Source: CAIUMH01 sp037142475 (GTDB taxonomy: Bacteria; Actinomycetota; Acidimicrobiia; Acidimicrobiales; RAAP-2). From it: DNA of 6,374 nt. The notes under the pieces were generated by a model. The model was not told where the DNA came from. It saw only the letters and a list, made by a program, of their open reading frames with translations, and ran no database searches. Where the stretch lies: positions 1 to 6,374 of the forward strand of contig JBAXAR010000112.1 in assembly GCA_037142475.1 (NCBI GenBank). The letters run 5' to 3'. Made by a program: the position numbers and the translations under genes. Of the stretch, positions 1-6,234 are shown in pieces; positions within the stretch are counted from its first letter, which is position 1; each line of letters starts with the position of its first letter.

Positions 1-14
1 CCCCCAGCCATCAT
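1..14 (-). CDS. possible first codons of next dcw gene (murF expected)
   Basis: Only the first few codons could lie in the window. On the minus strand two consecutive ATG codons (12-14 and 9-11) sit 5 nt after the murE stop and would begin M-M-A-G. The very short spacing is typical of the operon. In most dcw clusters murF follows murE, so MurF (D-Ala-D-Ala adding ligase) is the expected product, but nothing in these 14 bases identifies it. No clear Shine-Dalgarno lies at the usual distance; a GGGGAG is too far upstream. Confidence 0.3.
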
Positions 15-19
15 CAAGC

Positions 20-1459
20 TCAGCACGGCCGCTCCCCGGCAAGGATCAACGCAGCGACGCTCCGGTCATCAAAGTCCACCGTTCGCTCACCGATGATCTG
101 GGTTGTCTCATGGCCTTTTCCGGCGATAACCACGACGTCGTTGGGTCCGGCCGCCGAGATGCCGGCCGCAAGGGCGCTCTGGCGGTCTTCTTCGATCCGC
201 ACGTCGCCGGAAGCGGCGACCCCGGAAAGGATCTGCTCAACAATGGCTGCCGGACGCTCACTTCGAGGGTTGTCAGTAGTGATCACCACGACGTCGGCCA
301 ACGTTGAAGCGATCTGGCCCATGATCGGGCGCTTCTCAGCATCCCGGTCGCCCCCGCAGCCAAACACGACCACGACTCGGCCATGCTGGCCTACAAGGCC
401 CCTCGCCTCTCGCAACGTGCCTTCGAGCGCATCAGGAGTGTGGGCGTAATCGACAATGACCAGAGGGTCAGTCTCAGCGCTCGGCACGATTTCCATGCGT
501 CCCGGCACCGGTCCAGTCCCCTCAAGCGCCTCGACGATTGATGCCACTTCATGACCCAACGACAGCGTTGCCTCTGCCGCCAACACCGCATCGATGACGT
601 TTGCTCGCCCGATCAGCCCGATAGAGACCGAGCAACCGCGCCAGACGAAGTGGCTGCCAAACCTATCGATCGTCAGATCTCCGACAGACGACCAGTCGAC
701 CTCAACGGTGGCCCCTTTTCGGCTCGTCGCAAGACGACGTCCTTCGACGCCCTCGACCCAGATCACCGCCAGCGATGCCGAGTTGTCGTCGAAGAGGCGC
801 TGTTTAGCCTCGAAATACGCTTCCATCGACCCGTGATAGTCCAAGTGGTCATGGCTGAGATTGGTGAAGATCGCGACGTCGAAGACAATCCCGGCAACAC
901 GCTGCTGATCGAGGGCGTGACTCGAGACTTCCATAGCAACAGCACCCCGCCGCCCTACTGACTGAGCGAGGTCGAGAGCGTCAGCAAATTGTCGATGCAG
1001 TTCCGGCGCTGATGGAGTTGTCCGAAGGCCGGTCAACGTTCCAATAGTGACGGCGGCGTATCCAAGTCCTGAGAGCACCTCACCGAGGAGGTGAACCACG
1101 GTCGTCTTGCCGTTCGTCCCAGTGACGCCAACCACTGTTAGGTGGTCCGCCGGGCGGCCAGCGATGATGGAACTTGCGAGCGCGGACGCCAAGCGACCCT
1201 CTCCTGGCCGAACTCGAATCTCAGTGATATTTGGTCCATCGATGTCAACATCGTGTTCGGTCAGGATCGCCGTCGCCCCGGCGGTGACCGCCGAGGCCGC
1301 ATGGAGATGCCCATCGTCAAGTGTTCCCTTGACGCAGCAGAAGAGCGCTCCGGGGCCTGCGCCTCGACTGTCAATCACGACCGTCGAGATCTCAGCCTCG
1401 GGGTCACCTCTCAAGAGGGACGCGCCAGCAATGGCCGTCGCAAGATCACGAACCTTCAT
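20..1459 (-). CDS. murE: UDP-MurNAc-tripeptide synthetase, meso-diaminopimelate adding (MurE)
   Basis: Cytoplasmic Mur ligase that uses ATP to add the third residue to UDP-MurNAc-L-Ala-D-Glu. With the start at 1459 the protein is 479 aa, a normal MurE length. The N-terminal uridine-nucleotide domain is followed by the ATP-binding loop TGTNGKTT (113-120), EVSSHAL (177-183), TNLSHDHLDYHGS (199-211), and the AKQRLF segment whose Lys219 matches the lysine carbamylated in the family. The C-terminal domain has GRMEIV (320-325), DYAHTPDAL, the FGCGGDRD...KRPIMG stretch (366-381), and GKGHE (447-451). DNPR at 396-399 is the family signature for meso-diaminopimelate rather than lysine, so the wall is probably DAP-type. 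The frame stays open upstream to 1585, into ftsI. I chose ATG 1459 because AAGGAG precedes it and MKVRDL fits the family N-terminus; ATG 1519 is a weaker alternative without a ribosome binding site. Confidence 0.95.
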   Translation of the reverse strand: MKVRDLATAIAGASLLRGDPEAEISTVVIDSRGAGPGALFCCVKGTLDDGHLHAASAVTAGATAILTEHDVDIDGPNITEIRVRPGEGRLASALASSIIAGRPADHLTVVGVTGTNGKTTVVHLLGEVLSGLGYAAVTIGTLTGLRTTPSAPELHRQFADALDLAQSVGRRGAVAMEVSSHALDQQRVAGIVFDVAIFTNLSHDHLDYHGSMEAYFEAKQRLFDDNSASLAVIWVEGVEGRRLATSRKGATVEVDWSSVGDLTIDRFGSHFVWRGCSVSIGLIGRANVIDAVLAAEATLSLGHEVASIVEALEGTGPVPGRMEIVPSAETDPLVIVDYAHTPDALEGTLREARGLVGQHGRVVVVFGCGGDRDAEKRPIMGQIASTLADVVVITTDNPRSERPAAIVEQILSGVAASGDVRIEEDRQSALAAGISAAGPNDVVVIAGKGHETTQIIGERTVDFDDRSVAALILAGERPC

Positions 1460-1471
1460 CCGATGACCAAG

Positions 1472-1477
1472 CTCCTT
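1472..1477 (-). promoter_or_regulatory. ribosome binding site that decides the murE start
   Basis: Minus-strand AAGGAG lies 12 nt before ATG 1459. Spacing is a little long, but neither in-frame ATG further upstream (1519, 1585) has a comparable motif. It lies in the 67-nt gap between the ftsI stop and murE, where I see no promoter or terminator. Confidence 0.5.
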
Positions 1478-1526
1478 GGATCCATGGTCCTTGTGTAGCG
1501 CACCAACGAGGGTTCCCATCTGACCA

Positions 1527-3611
1527 TCACGTAGCTTCACGAGCGAAGTTCGCCGTCGCCGAGGCGGTCTGGCTTCCGCTTCCACCGGGTGACGTGGGGA
1601 TTCCGTAACGGTGGAGCGCGTAGCTCATGATCTTTGCGAAGACCGGCGCCGAAACTTCGCCACCGAAGTAGTTCGGAGTCGGACGCTCAAGAACCACCAA
1701 TGCGGAAAGCACCGGGTGGTCTGCCGGTGCAAAACCCACGAACGTGGCGTTATACGCCCCGTCGACATAGCTGGCCTGACCTGGTGTCGGGATCTGCGAG
1801 GTCCCCGTCTTGCCCGCCACTCGGTATCCAGGAATCGCCGCAGCGTTCCCGGTCCCCGTTGAAACGACCTCTTGGAGCATGGCGTTGAGTTGGTTGGCCG
1901 TACCGACCGACATCACTCTCCGATGGGCACTCGCCTTCGTCGGGATGAGATTCCCGTCGACCCCCACCTTGGCCCGGATCAATTTCGGCGCCATCAGAAC
2001 ACCACCGTTGGCCACAGCGTTGTATGCATCAAGGACCTGGAGGGGCGTCACCGCATCAACCTGCCCAATGGGGAGTGCTGCAATATCCGTCGGAGTCCAG
2101 CGGGCCGTGTTCATCAGGAGGCCCGGGGATTCGCCTGGGAACGACAGTCCCGTGGCTTGCCCAAAGCCCAGACGCTGGACTTGAGCCAGCAGACGTGTCT
2201 CGCCAAGCTGCCGAGCAATCTCGTAGGTTCCGATGTTTGAAGACTGGGCCAGGATCTGCGTCGCAGTCATCGACATTGGAGCATGCTGCTCCGCATCATG
2301 AAACGTCTTGCCTTCGACAGTGACATGGTCCGGAACCCCGATCGTTGTATCCGGAGTGACAACTCCAGAGTCGAGCGCAGCGGAGAACGGCACGATTTTG
2401 AAGACACTCCCTGGCTCATAGGTCTGAGTAACCGCCAGGTTGTTCTGCGCCTGAGCGACACCCGCAATACCCTCCAGAGGGTTCCCTGCGAGAGGTGTCG
2501 GTATCTGCCCAGTGTTCCTCTCTGTGGATACAAGATTGGCCATCGACAGGATCTCACCGGTTCGAGTGTCAATCACGATCGCCGTCCCGGAAATCGCATG
2601 GCTCGAGGTGATCGCAGCCCCCAGAGCCTGCTCCGTGACGTACTGAAGAGGTTGGTCCAACGTAACCTCGAGACCTGTTCCTGCAACCGCCGGTAGCACT
2701 CGCAGCGCTCCTTCTTGCGGGAGGCTGACCCCGAACGGAGTCTGCAGGAGGGTCTCAGAGCCCGAACGTCCAGCGAGGAGATCTTGGAACTGATACTCCA
2801 GTCCCGCTGATCCAACCCCGGCGAGATATTCCTTCCCGTTCTGGTTCGTACTCGTCATGCCGATCACCGACGCCGCAAGCGATCCACTTGGGACTGTCCG
2901 CTTTGAGGTGTCGACCATCGTGATGCCCTCAAATGCATCTCGACTAATGATCGCTGCCTTCGCCTGGCTGACGTGCGTCGCCAGCACCTGGTACTGGGAG
3001 TTTGTTTTGAGTTTCCGGAGAATCTCGTCTGCCGGGACTCCGATGAGGGGGGCAAGGGCTTTGGCTTCTTCTTCGGGGTGATGGATCTGAATCGGGTCGG
3101 CGATGATTTCTTTGGTCGGGATGGACATCGCCAACACCGCCCCGTTGCGGTCGTAGAACCCACCTCGTGTGGCCGGGAGCGAGATTGTTTTCCTCAGCTG
3201 CTGGTTCGCAAGGCCCTGATACTGATCGTGCCGAAGCATCTGGAGATCGACCAGCCGCGCTCCCATGAGAGCCAGGAAGATCACGACGATGACTCGCAGG
3301 AGCTTCGTGCGCCGCGGCAGGGCGTCGAGCGAGGCCGGAGCCGAGGGACGGTGGTTGATGAGGGGCTGCGGTTGGTACCTTTCGGGAGGCCTTTGAGTTC
3401 CAGGTGCTCGTCGTGGAGCAGCCGCCGAGCGGCGGGGGTCACCCGCCCGCGAGGCGGGCTGCCTCTGCTTGACGCTGGGAGGTGGCCGCCGCGATCCGGT
3501 GCGATCCCCTGGGCCTTGCACCGGCCTCGAGCGAGTGCCCGTTGTCGATCGCCCGGTCGAGGAGCTTCTGCTCGGAGGTCGACGCGTTGGCGCGGTGGTC
3601 GGTGGAACCAT
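1527..3611 (-). CDS. ftsI: septal peptidoglycan transpeptidase, class B PBP (FtsI/PBP3)
   Basis: Bitopic membrane DD-transpeptidase that crosslinks septal peptidoglycan with FtsW and the FtsQLB group. The 694-aa product has a cytoplasmic tail of about 103 residues that is extremely Pro/Arg rich, one membrane helix (about 104-124), then the class B pedestal with TRGGFYDRNG (148-157). The transpeptidase domain has all three penicillin-binding motifs: S402-x-x-K405 in EPGSVFK, S457-S-N459, and K601-T-G-T604. A segment typical of the FtsI C-terminus (PNYFGGEVSAPVFAKI) follows, and there are no PASTA repeats. The ATG at 3611 shares one base with the ftsL stop (TGATG) and has no strong SD, so translation is probably coupled to ftsL. 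The elaboration-type PBP of cell elongation is the only real alternative; the dcw position argues for division. Translation of the tail has the same frame and no stop, so I keep the full start. Confidence 0.95.
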   Translation of the reverse strand: MVPPTTAPTRRPPSRSSSTGRSTTGTRSRPVQGPGDRTGSRRPPPSVKQRQPASRAGDPRRSAAAPRRAPGTQRPPERYQPQPLINHRPSAPASLDALPRRTKLLRVIVVIFLALMGARLVDLQMLRHDQYQGLANQQLRKTISLPATRGGFYDRNGAVLAMSIPTKEIIADPIQIHHPEEEAKALAPLIGVPADEILRKLKTNSQYQVLATHVSQAKAAIISRDAFEGITMVDTSKRTVPSGSLAASVIGMTSTNQNGKEYLAGVGSAGLEYQFQDLLAGRSGSETLLQTPFGVSLPQEGALRVLPAVAGTGLEVTLDQPLQYVTEQALGAAITSSHAISGTAIVIDTRTGEILSMANLVSTERNTGQIPTPLAGNPLEGIAGVAQAQNNLAVTQTYEPGSVFKIVPFSAALDSGVVTPDTTIGVPDHVTVEGKTFHDAEQHAPMSMTATQILAQSSNIGTYEIARQLGETRLLAQVQRLGFGQATGLSFPGESPGLLMNTARWTPTDIAALPIGQVDAVTPLQVLDAYNAVANGGVLMAPKLIRAKVGVDGNLIPTKASAHRRVMSVGTANQLNAMLQEVVSTGTGNAAAIPGYRVAGKTGTSQIPTPGQASYVDGAYNATFVGFAPADHPVLSALVVLERPTPNYFGGEVSAPVFAKIMSYALHRYGIPTSPGGSGSQTASATANFAREAT

Positions 3612-4039
3612 CAGCCGTTCGGCCCTGCCGTCAAGGGGGTGACCACAACAGGCGGGAGGGGTACCTCAAGGGGCACCGTAGGAAGTTGGAGGACCTCGAT
3701 TGGGGTGGTGAGTTTGAGGGTTGAGGCCTCGCTCGAGATTCGAGCAGGTGTCTCCAGCGCTGCGACCTGCAGGATCGTTGTCCGATGAACTGCCTGCTCT
3801 TGAGAGAGCGTTCTGTTCAGACGCCCAAGGTCGAGCTGGCCCTCAGCCAGCATCGTGTGACTGCCGACGACAAGCATCAGGCTCCCAAAGATGATGCTCA
3901 CCGCCAAGAAAATCGCGAACCTCGAATTTGACCGAACGTTCGAGCCGATGACCCTGAACCTGGGCTTCGGAGGCGCGCTCCGCTGGGCCGGGCTGCGCCT
4001 CGGAGCGGCAACTCGAGCGTTTGCTGAGGCTGGGCTCAT
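3611..4039 (-). CDS. ftsL: FtsL-like bitopic cell division protein
   Basis: Small divisome protein of the FtsQ-FtsL-FtsB/DivIC complex that activates septal synthesis. The product is 142 aa: a basic, Pro/Arg/Ser-rich cytoplasmic tail (1-40), a single membrane helix (about 41-60, FAIFLAVSIIFGSLMLVVGS), a short helical, coiled-coil-like stretch (63-96), then the semi-conserved ETPARISSEASTLKLTTP segment (96-113) that resembles the FtsL/DivIC C-terminal motif. The end (117-142) is Pro/Val-rich with seven prolines. I chose ATG 4039 because it overlaps the rsmH stop as ATGA and has GAGG 7 nt upstream; the open frame up to 4165 only runs antiparallel to no signal and overlaps rsmH. FtsL sequences diverge strongly, so the call rests on size, topology and its place between rsmH and ftsI. 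A FtsB/DivIC-type protein is the alternative. Confidence 0.85.
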   Translation of the reverse strand: MSPASANARVAAPRRSPAQRSAPPKPRFRVIGSNVRSNSRFAIFLAVSIIFGSLMLVVGSHTMLAEGQLDLGRLNRTLSQEQAVHRTTILQVAALETPARISSEASTLKLTTPIEVLQLPTVPLEVPLPPVVVTPLTAGPNG

Positions 4040-5007
4040 GATGCTGCCTCGAATCCTCGAAGGCGTGCACTTCGAGCGCGCGGGTTTCGATCGATCTCCT
4101 CGAGAGAGGCGACGATCGCCTTTCGGGCGACGAGCGTTCCGACAGAGATTGCCCCGCAGACGCACGGCATCGAATCAGGGCACGAACAATCGCCGTCGGC
4201 CCACACCCGCATCGCCCTCTTGACCCGGGCATCTTCACCGGAGTGATACGAGATAACCACAAGCCTGCCGCCCGGGGAGAGTTCAGAATGAGACGCATCC
4301 AGGAGGGTCTCAAGCTCCTCGAGCTCAGCGTTCACCGCGATCCGCAGGCCCTGAAACACGCGCGATGCCACGTGCCCCTTTCGACGATCAGCCTTCGGCA
4401 CCGCCCTGTCTACGACAGCCGCAAGTCGTGATGTGGTCTCGATCGGAAGAGCTTCAAGGATCGATCGAGCAATCCGGCGGGCATAGCGTCCTTCACCGTT
4501 CTCCCGCAGGACGCGTGTGAGCTCGTCGAGGTCCACCTGGTTCAGGTAGGTCGATGCCGGCACGCCACTTGAGGGATCCATCCTCATGTCAAGGGGACCG
4601 TCTTTGGCAAACGAGAAACCTCGTTCAGCGACATCGAGTTGAGGGGAACTCACGCCAAGGTCCGCCAAGATTCCAACGACCGGGGCCGGATGTTGGGTCC
4701 CAGGGACGTTCGGCCACGGCCCGGTTTCGTCAAGACCATTTCGGATGACGTCGCTGATCGATGAGAATCGACCTCCTACGACAACCGCTCGAGTACCGAA
4801 CGCCTCCAGCCGACCGGCAGCCACTTCAAGAGCGACCTTGTCCCTGTCGACCCCAATGAGGCCGAGGTCAGGCCTTGAGCGGAGAATGGCACTGGCGTGC
4901 CCCGCTCCACCCAAGGTCGCGTCGATCACCACACCGGTCGGGACCGGAGCGAAGAGTTCCACGACCTCATCGAGGAGGACTGGAGCGTGAGTGAAATCCT
5001 GGGCCAT
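4036..5007 (-). CDS. rsmH: 16S rRNA (cytosine(1402)-N4)-methyltransferase (RsmH/MraW)
   Basis: SAM-dependent enzyme that methylates N4 of C1402 in the decoding centre of 16S rRNA. From ATG 5007 it is 323 aa, close to the family norm. Visible motifs: THAPVLLDEV at the N-terminus (6-15), SAM-binding VIDATLGGAGHA (27-38), acidic VDRD (53-56), ILADLGVSSPQLD (113-125), RGFSF..DGPLDMRMD (129-144), FQGLRIAVNAELEELE (218-233), SYHSGEDARVKR (253-264), a Cys cluster CSC...CVC (274-284), and the C-terminal NPRARSARLRGFE. The family motif usually reads HSLED; here it is HSGED. The start is uncertain: the frame is open upstream to ATG 5115 and to a GTG at 5181 that overlaps the mraZ stop. I report 5007 because conserved sequence begins there and a GGGGGG tract lies 6 nt before it. 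The stop overlaps the ftsL start. Confidence 0.93.
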   Translation of the reverse strand: MAQDFTHAPVLLDEVVELFAPVPTGVVIDATLGGAGHASAILRSRPDLGLIGVDRDKVALEVAAGRLEAFGTRAVVVGGRFSSISDVIRNGLDETGPWPNVPGTQHPAPVVGILADLGVSSPQLDVAERGFSFAKDGPLDMRMDPSSGVPASTYLNQVDLDELTRVLRENGEGRYARRIARSILEALPIETTSRLAAVVDRAVPKADRRKGHVASRVFQGLRIAVNAELEELETLLDASHSELSPGGRLVVISYHSGEDARVKRAMRVWADGDCSCPDSMPCVCGAISVGTLVARKAIVASLEEIDRNPRARSARLRGFEAAS

Positions 5008-5115
5008 CCGCAGCCCCCCGATAGACAAGGTCTTCGAGGAGTGGAGGCTCTCGGGACCGACGGGGAAGAGGGCGGAGGTTAAATCTCCCACCGCGTCGAT
5101 CGAGAGGCTGCGCAT
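5008..5115 (-). other. in-frame, coding-like 5' extension of rsmH
   Basis: These 36 codons before ATG 5007, starting at ATG 5115, contain no stop. Their base composition at codon positions 1/2/3 is about 57/54/86 percent GC (35 codons after the ATG, counted by hand), the pattern of translated DNA in a high-GC genome. The 22 codons further upstream (5116-5181, from the GTG overlapping the mraZ stop) show only about 45 percent GC at the third position and look non-coding, although that GTG has GAGG 7 nt before it. ATG 5115 itself lacks a clear SD. So RsmH may be 323, 359 or 381 aa; the extension carries no recognisable domain. Confidence 0.4.
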
Positions 5116-5177
5116 GGTCCGAGCCAGGTGTCGTGTACAGCGTCCTTGGGCTGCTCCTTTGTTGGTTCTTGCCGAGA

Positions 5178-5594
5178 TCACCCTTCGTCCTCAAGGAACC
5201 AGTCCTCGTCGGGTTGAACCTTCTCGGCCCAGACCGCGGGGCTCCACAGTTCGATTCGATCGATGGCGCCGATGACGAGGACCTCGCCGTCGAGGTGGGC
5301 GAACTCACGCAGGAGGAGGGGTACGGCCATTCGTCCCTGCTGGTCGATATCCACTTCAGAGGAACTCGATGACCAGAGTCGAGCTCGGTTGCGGGCAGCG
5401 CGGTCGGCTCGTGCCTCGATCTGAATCTGGGATAACTGCCGGTCGAACTCTCCGGGAGTCCACAGGGCTACGCACCCTTCTCGGTTTCGAGTCAGGAATC
5501 CTTTGCGCGGGAACACCTCGCGGAAGCGCGACGGCAGGATGATGCGCCCTTTGCCGTCAAGGCTGTGCTCGTAGCGTCCAACGAACCCAGGCAT
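5178..5594 (-). CDS. mraZ: transcriptional regulator MraZ
   Basis: DNA-binding protein at the head of dcw clusters, built from two AbrB-like swapped-hairpin halves and known from other bacteria to form a ring-like oligomer and repress its own operon. The 138-aa product shows both half-motifs: FVGRYEHSLDGKGRIILPSRFRE (4-26 overall, with D13-GKGR) and VDIDQQGRMAVPLLLRE (81-97, with D84-QQGR). The linker has a run of five serines (75-79). Length fits the family. The ATG at 5594 is preceded by AAGGGAGGGGAAG (5602-5614), a strong purine-rich ribosome binding site with GGAGG about 12 nt away. The cluster promoter and TGGAG repeat array lie directly upstream, which supports autoregulation. The stop shares bases with a possible GTG start of rsmH. 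Confidence 0.97.
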   Translation of the reverse strand: MPGFVGRYEHSLDGKGRIILPSRFREVFPRKGFLTRNREGCVALWTPGEFDRQLSQIQIEARADRAARNRARLWSSSSSEVDIDQQGRMAVPLLLREFAHLDGEVLVIGAIDRIELWSPAVWAEKVQPDEDWFLEDEG

Positions 5595-5620
5595 CCCGCT
5601 ACTTCCCCTCCCTTGGTGGC

Positions 5621-5635
5621 GTGGATTTCCTCCAC
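5621..5635. repeat. small inverted repeat in the mraZ leader
   Basis: GTGGA (5621-5625) pairs with TCCAC (5631-5635) around a 5-nt loop, between the last operator unit and the mraZ ribosome binding site. On the minus strand it places a TGGA half in the opposite orientation to the operator units. It could be a weak leader hairpin or a chance product of the repeat array. Confidence 0.3.
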
Positions 5636-5677
5636 ATCACTCCATAACGCTCCATAATAAACCCTTTTGCTCCAAAT
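5628..5677 (-). promoter_or_regulatory. MraZ operator: five 10-bp units, four with TGGAG
   Basis: Read on the minus strand, the stretch divides into exact 10-mers: ATTTGGAGCA, AAAGGGTTTA, TTATGGAGCG, TTATGGAGTG, ATGTGGAGGA. TGGAG recurs at 5670-5674, 5650-5654, 5640-5644 and 5630-5634, i.e. in phase at 20, 10 and 10 bp, with the second slot degenerate. Known MraZ operators are direct repeats of a short G-rich box (TGGGN in E. coli) with 5-nt spacers, so the same 10-bp period just upstream of mraZ is strong evidence of an operator. The units cover the promoter spacer, the -10 element and the start region, the geometry of a repressor site. Confidence 0.85.
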
Positions 5678-5682
5678 AACAA
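5654..5682 (-). promoter_or_regulatory. promoter of the dcw operon
   Basis: Minus strand: -35 TTGTTA (5677-5682, 4 of 6 to TTGACA), a 17-bp spacer, and -10 TATTAT (5654-5659, 5 of 6 to TATAAT). The start of transcription would be near 5647, giving a leader of about 53 nt. The last base of the -10 is the first base of one TGGAG box, so MraZ binding should block the promoter. I see no other convincing promoter ahead of rsmH, ftsL, ftsI or murE. Confidence 0.75.
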
Positions 5683-5763
5683 CCATCTTCGTCACATCGT
5701 GATGCACCGGTGGTCACCGAAGTCCAAAGGAGTCGATCGAAAGAGAGTGCTGCGGCGCTCGGA

Positions 5764-5799
5764 TCGTGAGGTGTCGATTGAGGCCCAGATCCCTCACGA
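5764..5799. repeat. 8-bp inverted repeat upstream of the small ORF
   Basis: TCGTGAGG (5764-5771) and CCTCACGA (5792-5799) are perfect complements around 20 nt. The right arm ends 6 nt before the CAGGAG ribosome binding site of the 5821 ORF, so it could be a leader hairpin or an operator for it. Confidence 0.4.
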
Positions 5800-5820
5800 C
5801 AAAAGTCAGGAGCGAGGTTC

Positions 5821-5967
5821 ATGCGGCTCAAGGGCAAGGGTGCTCGGCGGTCGCTGGGCCGTCGCTCTGCGAAGACTGACTCATCGAGTCATGTGGGTTC
5901 GCCGATCCGAGGAAGCCTCACTTCTCTGGAGCGTGAACTGGACTTCACCACGACAGCGATGGGGTAG
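5821..5967 (+). CDS. possible small basic protein, 48 aa
   Basis: I do not recognise this product. ATG 5821 is preceded by AGGAG with 8-nt spacing, and by an in-frame TGA at 5779 with no other start between, so the start is well defined. The 48 codons end in TAG at 5965. The first half is strongly basic (MRLKGKGARRSLGRRSAK), the second half is Ser/Thr rich and ends in a short acidic patch (SLERELDFTTTAMG). There is no membrane helix, signal peptide or Cys pair. GC at the third codon position is about 64 percent, not decisive. It is divergent from mraZ. It may be a real small protein, perhaps nucleic-acid binding by charge alone, or a chance ORF; I see no promoter of good quality. Confidence 0.3.
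   Translation: MRLKGKGARRSLGRRSAKTDSSSHVGSPIRGSLTSLERELDFTTTAMG
5877..5891. repeat. 15-nt near-palindrome TGACTC-ATC-GAGTCA
   Basis: Six-bp arms (5877-5882, 5886-5891) around 3 nt, inside the possible small ORF. The short centre suits a dimeric protein site better than an RNA hairpin, but no regulator is implied. Confidence 0.3.
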
Positions 5968-6027
5968 ACCGCTTTGGCAAAAACGCGGATCGAGGATTCC
6001 CCGAACGCTGCGTTGGCCTGTGGCAAC

Positions 6028-6066
6028 CAAGTGGATCACCCACTTGCGGTGCTGAAATTTTTGTTT
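6028..6066 (+). terminator. weak terminator candidate downstream of the small ORF
   Basis: CAAGTGG (6028-6034) pairs with CCACTTG (6040-6046) around a 5-nt loop. A T-rich run (6058-6066, TTTTTGTTT) follows only after 11 nt, too far for a standard intrinsic terminator. It lies 60 nt after the TAG at 5965-5967, so it could end that transcript. On the minus strand no U tract follows. Confidence 0.22.
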
Positions 6067-6085
6067 CGGTGGTCCTTGCCGGTCA

Positions 6086-6099
6086 GCGACGAGCGTCGC
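6086..6099. repeat. 14-nt palindrome GCGACG-AG-CGTCGC
   Basis: Perfect 6-bp arms around two bases. Could be a dimeric protein site; no gene starts nearby that would give it a role. Confidence 0.3.
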
Positions 6100-6163
6100 C
6101 CGGATTTGGACCCGACCATGCCGGTTCGGATGCGATCAGGGCACACGCATTGGCTCTGTTCGT

Positions 6164-6179
6164 CAGCGCCTCAGCGCTG
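6164..6179. repeat. hairpin CAGCGC-CTCA-GCGCTG
   Basis: Perfect 6-bp stem with a 4-nt loop, extendable by GT/AC across a single bulged G at 6180. No T run follows on either strand, so it is not an intrinsic terminator. Confidence 0.3.
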
Positions 6180-6234
6180 GACCCGCCTGTAAAATCCGTT
6201 GTATCGACGGCGCACGTGTCGCACCTTGAAGGGA

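Noticed and set aside
2973..3788. Long plus-strand open frame (271 codons) antisense to ftsI and ftsL
   Set aside because: It is the reverse complement of the Pro/Arg-rich ftsI tail and pedestal, Arg/Gly-rich, with no domain; the minus-strand genes there are certain.
4036..4165. Longer FtsL start at 4165
   Set aside because: The extra 42 codons overlap conserved rsmH coding sequence; ATG 4039 has a GAGG box and the typical ATGA overlap.
5637..5837. Minus-strand 66-codon frame running into the mraZ promoter
   Set aside because: It overlaps the promoter and operator, has no ribosome binding site, and its product looks random.
5699..6055. Plus-strand frame of 118 codons in the upstream region
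   Set aside because: Product is Arg/Trp-rich with no recognisable motif and its first ATGs lack a ribosome binding site; an AAAGGAG at 5725-5731 serves no start at a good distance. The overlapping 48-codon frame at 5821 has better start signals.
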